Shown one piece after another: positions 54,699 to 58,013 of a stretch of 58,013 bases of DNA. Within the stretch, counting starts at the first letter, position 1. Every line of letters starts with the position of its first letter. Below the pieces are notes generated by a model. The model did no database searches. It worked only from the letters and a program-made list of their open reading frames with translations, and was not told where the DNA came from. The stretch comes from Arachnopeziza araneosa (Eukaryota > Ascomycota > Leotiomycetes > Helotiales > Arachnopezizaceae), in NCBI GenBank assembly GCA_003988855.1, contig QYAI01000190.1, forward strand, positions 1-58,013, given 5' to 3'. A program made the translations under genes and the position numbers.

Positions 54699-55409
54699 GT
54701 GAGTTCGGGCGAAGGCGTACCTCCCCAATCTTAAAATAAAAACGATTTGAGATGGGAAGCAGGAATCATGGAAGGTATAGAATGACTAGGCTTGGAGAGA
54801 TGCGTATATATCTATAAACTATTTAGCTATGACATTGACGTAGATGAAATTTTAGATATATTTAGCAAAATTGCAGGCTCTTCATGCTGCTGGCATAAAT
54901 TACTTGTTTGGTAAATACCCAAATTGATCTCGGTTGTATGCGGTAACCACCCAACAAGGGCCGATCTCAAAACTTCACAGATGATGAACAAGCACTTCGT
55001 AGAGCACGATGACATTATAAATCCTCAAATGGAAATGAATAATGCTTCCATGCTGTTTGATCAAACTTGTAAGTTTGAAAGGCTTTTTGTATGGATAGCC
55101 TTATTGGGGAATCAACCAAGCCCACAAGAAGCCTTTACACTTTGGTATGTAGTAGAGCCAATAACCCAGGGTCTCAACTATCAAATGCGAGTGTTAAAGT
55201 TACTTTCAATTTACAACAAGGGGATCGAAGTTAGTCACATCAACACACTGATTTAAACTACACGAGTCCACCTTGATAGCAAACTGAAGCAAGGTTCGAT
55301 CTGATCCCTGGTATATTCCTTATGGTGATCCAACTACTCACACTTGAAGATCTAGGAGGTGAGCACAGATCCGAGGCTAGATCTTGAGAAAGACCCAACC
55401 TAGAACTAT
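54699..55409. other. Intergenic region
   Basis: An AT-rich stretch. A plus-strand frame at 54924-55256 has no domain and is not accepted as a gene. Confidence 0.5.
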
Positions 55410-56880
55410 TCACATCCTTCCATACCGTAAATCCTCAAAGTCAGGTTCCTCAGGCACCATATCCATTAAGAAATCCTCCATTCTGCCTGTCCAAGGCCAC
55501 GTAACACTAACCATTCCCTCTTTAGTCCGCGTGATGTTTGGTTTGATCCTTCCTATCCTAAAACTGGTTAAATGTGGTAGGTTAGCAATCACAATATCCC
55601 CTCCTTTTTGTGTTGCTTCAGCTCCCTCCTCTGTGATTTGACGTTGGTATTTCCTACCACCCTTGCCCATATAGACATTTCCACATCCTGGCCCGCCATT
55701 GAAACCAACACCTAAACTATGAGAAGCTGGGAGGTCAAGATGTGTTAGGTTTTCCAGTTTGGCCACTTCGTCCAGTATCGCCTATATTGGAGTTATTAGT
55801 CCTAATCAAACCTATGTTGGCGATATTGAGAATAGGATATTGTCTTACTTTAAGCTTTCCACTATCTCCCGTATCATAACCCGTGTAGCCTCTGTCTCTA
55901 CCAAGAGAGCCAAGCAGTTCGAGACTTTCTATTTGGGGCATGTATTTTACGACTTCTACAACGACTTGTCAGACACAACTTGTTCTCTATTTGGGACCAA
56001 AAGACCTACCAGAGACGAGTGATGGTGTCCACCCTTTATGACCACTCTCCATAGCAAATTGCTTCAATTTAGGCGTCGATACCGCGGTTTTAATAAGCAT
56101 CAATCCCCAGTCGCGGTTATCAAGCATATCTCCATGATACCACGCCAAACCACCGCCATTCCTGAGCTTCTCCAAATTTGGACACATACCCACCAGATAC
56201 TGGCTGGAAGGTCCGGGTTCAAGATGCTTGATAGACGGGAGGATCAAATTTCGGGATGTGAATGCTTCCTCAAAAAAATGAGTGTCCTCGTTACTAATTC
56301 CCCATTTAAGTGTTTCAAGGTTCGTCATGGACTCCAGGACGTCCCCAAAAAGAGTCAAGAGTTGTTCTGGTGGTTGAGACGGCTCGAGAATCTTTAGATA
56401 TCGATCTGAATGTTTCTCGCGATGCACATAGATCTCGACTTCTAGCGTCTTTACTTGTTCGAGGGCTCGCTGACATCGCTTTATCTCGCCAAATCTCTCG
56501 AGAGCATTCGGCCAGCCGGGACGCGAGATTCCTGCGCGAATGTTGCTTATTTCAAGCTTTTCGAAAAGATCGGATGGTATTTCGAACTCTTCTTGACGTT
56601 TTTCGATCTCAGTGCCTCTTGATTCGCTCGATTCTGATTCAGGACCAGAGCATAAGAAGACCTCTACGTTTGGAAGTCTCTCGAGCTTGCGCTGATTGGC
56701 GAGAATCCATGGGTGTCTTGCGTCGAGGATAAACTGCGGTATTGTGGATCGTCGAAGGGGGTTATCAATAAGATTCATCAAGGGCTGCTGGAAGCTAGCT
56801 AGCCAGATCTGAGCAGATGATAAACTCTGAAAGGCCATCACGGTGGTGATTGGTGAGATAAAAAGCCCCAGCTTCATCAA
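55410..56880 (-). CDS. Unrecognised leucine-rich protein (F-box/LRR-like hypothetical)
   Basis: Three exons are proposed. The first runs from ATG 56880 to about 56002; a 45-nt intron then leads to VVVEVVKYMPQIESLELLGS; a second intron of about 70 nt follows GKLK and leads to AILDEVAKLENLTHLDLPAS. The stop is at 55410. Segments such as LERLPNVEVFLCSG, MTNLETLKWGIS, MCPNLEKL, TPKLKQFAM and LENLTHLDLPAS recur at intervals like irregular leucine-rich repeats. I see no F-box at the N-terminus. An upstream frame (56795-57034) might add an N-terminal exon. It is of a type common in leotiomycete genomes, probably a protein-binding adaptor. Function not known. Confidence 0.6.
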
Positions 56881-57275
56881 TAAAGAGATCGAGATGAATG
56901 TTTTTAAAGGATAGAGTATTTGAATGGCTAAAGATTAAAGCTGTTCGAGGTCCGGCATTTGCTACTCTGTTGATGCCTGCTGGTGCCTGTTCAACACCTG
57001 TCGTGACGTTAGCTTTTAACCGTTCCAGATCCAAAAGCGATTGCTGGCGGTCAAATTCAGAGGGATATAGCTAACTTATTTCCCCTCGTACTTTAAAGCC
57101 AGGATATATCTTAGGGTTGAGATTTAGGATTGGTAGTGTGGAAGGAGGTTGATGATTTATCTGTCGGGAGCTAGGCGGGGTTACCGGGAAAGAACTATAT
57201 TTACGAATTTGACGTAAGCTTAATAATCAAGGCTCTTGAGATCTACCGAGGTAGTTACTATAACGTACTTCATAA

Positions 57276-57304
57276 GCGAGTGGGCCATATATGCGAGTGG
57301 GCCA
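57276..57304 (+). repeat. Two direct copies of GCGAGTGGGCCA
   Basis: Two identical 12-bp copies with a 17-bp period lie just upstream of the transposase fragment. They could be part of a transposon end, but the opposite end is not in the window. Confidence 0.6.
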
Positions 57305-57335
57305 CCAAAACGCGTCTTTCCTCACTCTAGCCTAA

Positions 57336-57716
57336 ATGCCACCCCGCAACAACACCCAGTCCACTTTTAGTGAGGGCCGAATTGCTCTTGCAATGGAGGC
57401 TCTTAATAAGGGCCACTTTTCGAGCTTAAGAAGTGCTGCAAAAGCATATGACGTACCACGTACTACTCTCCAAAGACGCATCGATAACACACCTGCACGA
57501 CGCGATTCGAAGCCTACAAATCGAAAGCTTACAGACACAGAAGAATTAACACTTATTAAATGGATATTATCAATAGATCAACGCGGCCTGCCTCCTCGAG
57601 GTGAGAATGTACGACGTAAGTCCGTGCACCCCCATATCGATCACCCCCCCATATCGATCACCCCCCATATCGATCAGCAAAATAAGCGACTACCAACTAC
57701 ACTAAGAAAAATATAA
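57336..57716 (+). mobile_element. Pogo-type transposase N-terminal fragment
   Basis: ATG 57336 begins MPPRNNTQSTFSEGRIALAM. Residues 9-75 read as the psq/CENP-B-type helix-turn-helix of pogo (Tc1-mariner) transposases: IALAMEALNKGHFSSLRSAA, KAYDVPRTTLQRRI and LTDTEELTLIKWILSIDQRG. Similarity ends after LPPRGENVRR, where a short tandem repeat begins; the DDE catalytic domain is absent. The piece is about 100 residues compared with about 500 in complete elements, so it is a relic. Confidence 0.75.
57627..57676 (+). repeat. Three tandem copies of a C-rich/ATATCGAT unit
   Basis: Three copies of about 16-17 bp (CACCCCCCATATCGAT and variants) follow one another. They sit exactly at the point where transposase similarity ends. 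Confidence 0.8.
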
Positions 57717-57724
57717 TTAAATAA

Positions 57725-58013
57725 CTACTCAATTAAAATACAATCTAAAGTAGAATCAGACTTATCAGCCTCTTCTTCATCTTCATCTTCAGGCCTAGCT
57801 TCTCAAACAGCTAATTGAGCCTTCTTTATCTTATCGATATCCGCCAACTTGGAATTTGGACTCGTCTTAACATTCTTTCGTTTTCTTGGCCTAGCCTTCT
57901 CTAATTGAACTTCCAAAGACTAGATTCGATAGCTATGATCTGCTAGAGTATTCTCTTGCTCTTCAAACTCTTTTATAATCTTTCGAAATAAGAGTCTTTG
58001 TGTAGAAGAATCG
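57725..58013 (-). pseudogene. Pogo-type transposase C-terminal fragment, opposite orientation
   Basis: Read on the minus strand from the window edge, the sequence gives STQRLLFRKIIKEFEEQE, then LEKARPRKRKNVKTSPNSKL, ADIDKIKKAQLAV and an acidic end. I recognise this as the C-terminal tail of fungal pogo transposases. Two in-frame stops are present: TAG before SLEVQL and TGA before EARPEDED, both explicable as C-to-T changes of CAG and CGA. The fragment continues beyond the window. It converges on the N-terminal fragment, so the two cannot be one simple copy. Confidence 0.7.

Noticed and set aside
54924..55256. Plus-strand frame of 110 codons
   Set aside because: AT-rich sequence with no domain or similar neighbour; not supported as a gene.
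1..58013. tRNA, rRNA or CRISPR features
   Set aside because: No cloverleaf with a TTCGA-type arm, rRNA signature or regularly spaced direct repeat array was recognised by eye; a tRNA search program was not available.

Overview
This window is nuclear DNA of a filamentous ascomycete (Pezizomycotina). The evidence is the many short GT-AG introns of about 40-70 nt, two HET-domain genes, several Zn2Cys6 regulators, LysM and hevein-type chitin-binding proteins, a class V chitinase of the killer-toxin type and a pogo-type transposon remnant. The style suggests a leotiomycete, but that is only inference. No tRNA, rRNA or CRISPR array was seen.

Layout. 0-8 kb: a dynamin-like GTPase with an FG-nucleoporin-like tail, a secreted proline-rich protein and an unrecognised conserved fungal protein. 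8.6-16.3 kb: a possible catabolic group made of an FAD monooxygenase and a divergent allantoate/pantothenate-type MFS transporter, followed by a Zn2Cys6 regulator. 17-25 kb: a decaying stretch with a regulator fragment, a protein-kinase-C-derived pseudokinase, a sugar-transporter pseudogene and a divergent GH127 pseudogene. 25-29 kb: a HET gene with a broken 5' end and an unrecognised gene. 29-38 kb: a divergent pair, a multi-LysM/hevein secreted protein and a large GH18 protein whose layout (chitinase, dibasic site, hydrophobic segment, NucA/NucB-like C-terminus) resembles a killer-toxin precursor with its own nuclease. 39-41.5 kb: an NCS1 nucleobase permease. 43.7-48 kb: a HET protein with an extra N-terminal domain and a poorly resolved regulator-like gene. 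48.8-51.3 kb: a short-chain dehydrogenase convergent with a C2H2-Zn2Cys6 regulator, both preceded by the same 14-bp motif. 53-54.7 kb: a broken GH30 glycanase. 55.4-58 kb: an unrecognised leucine-rich protein and two pogo transposase fragments.

Most interesting points: the GH18/nuclease-like toxin candidate beside its LysM partner; the shared motif CGGCGAA-NN-TGGCC linking a regulator to its neighbour; the PKC-derived pseudokinase; the dynamin-FG fusion; and the parallel decay of a transporter and a glycosidase. Splice sites were placed by eye from reading frame, GT-AG borders and family conservation. All family assignments come from recognition of motifs, not from a database search.
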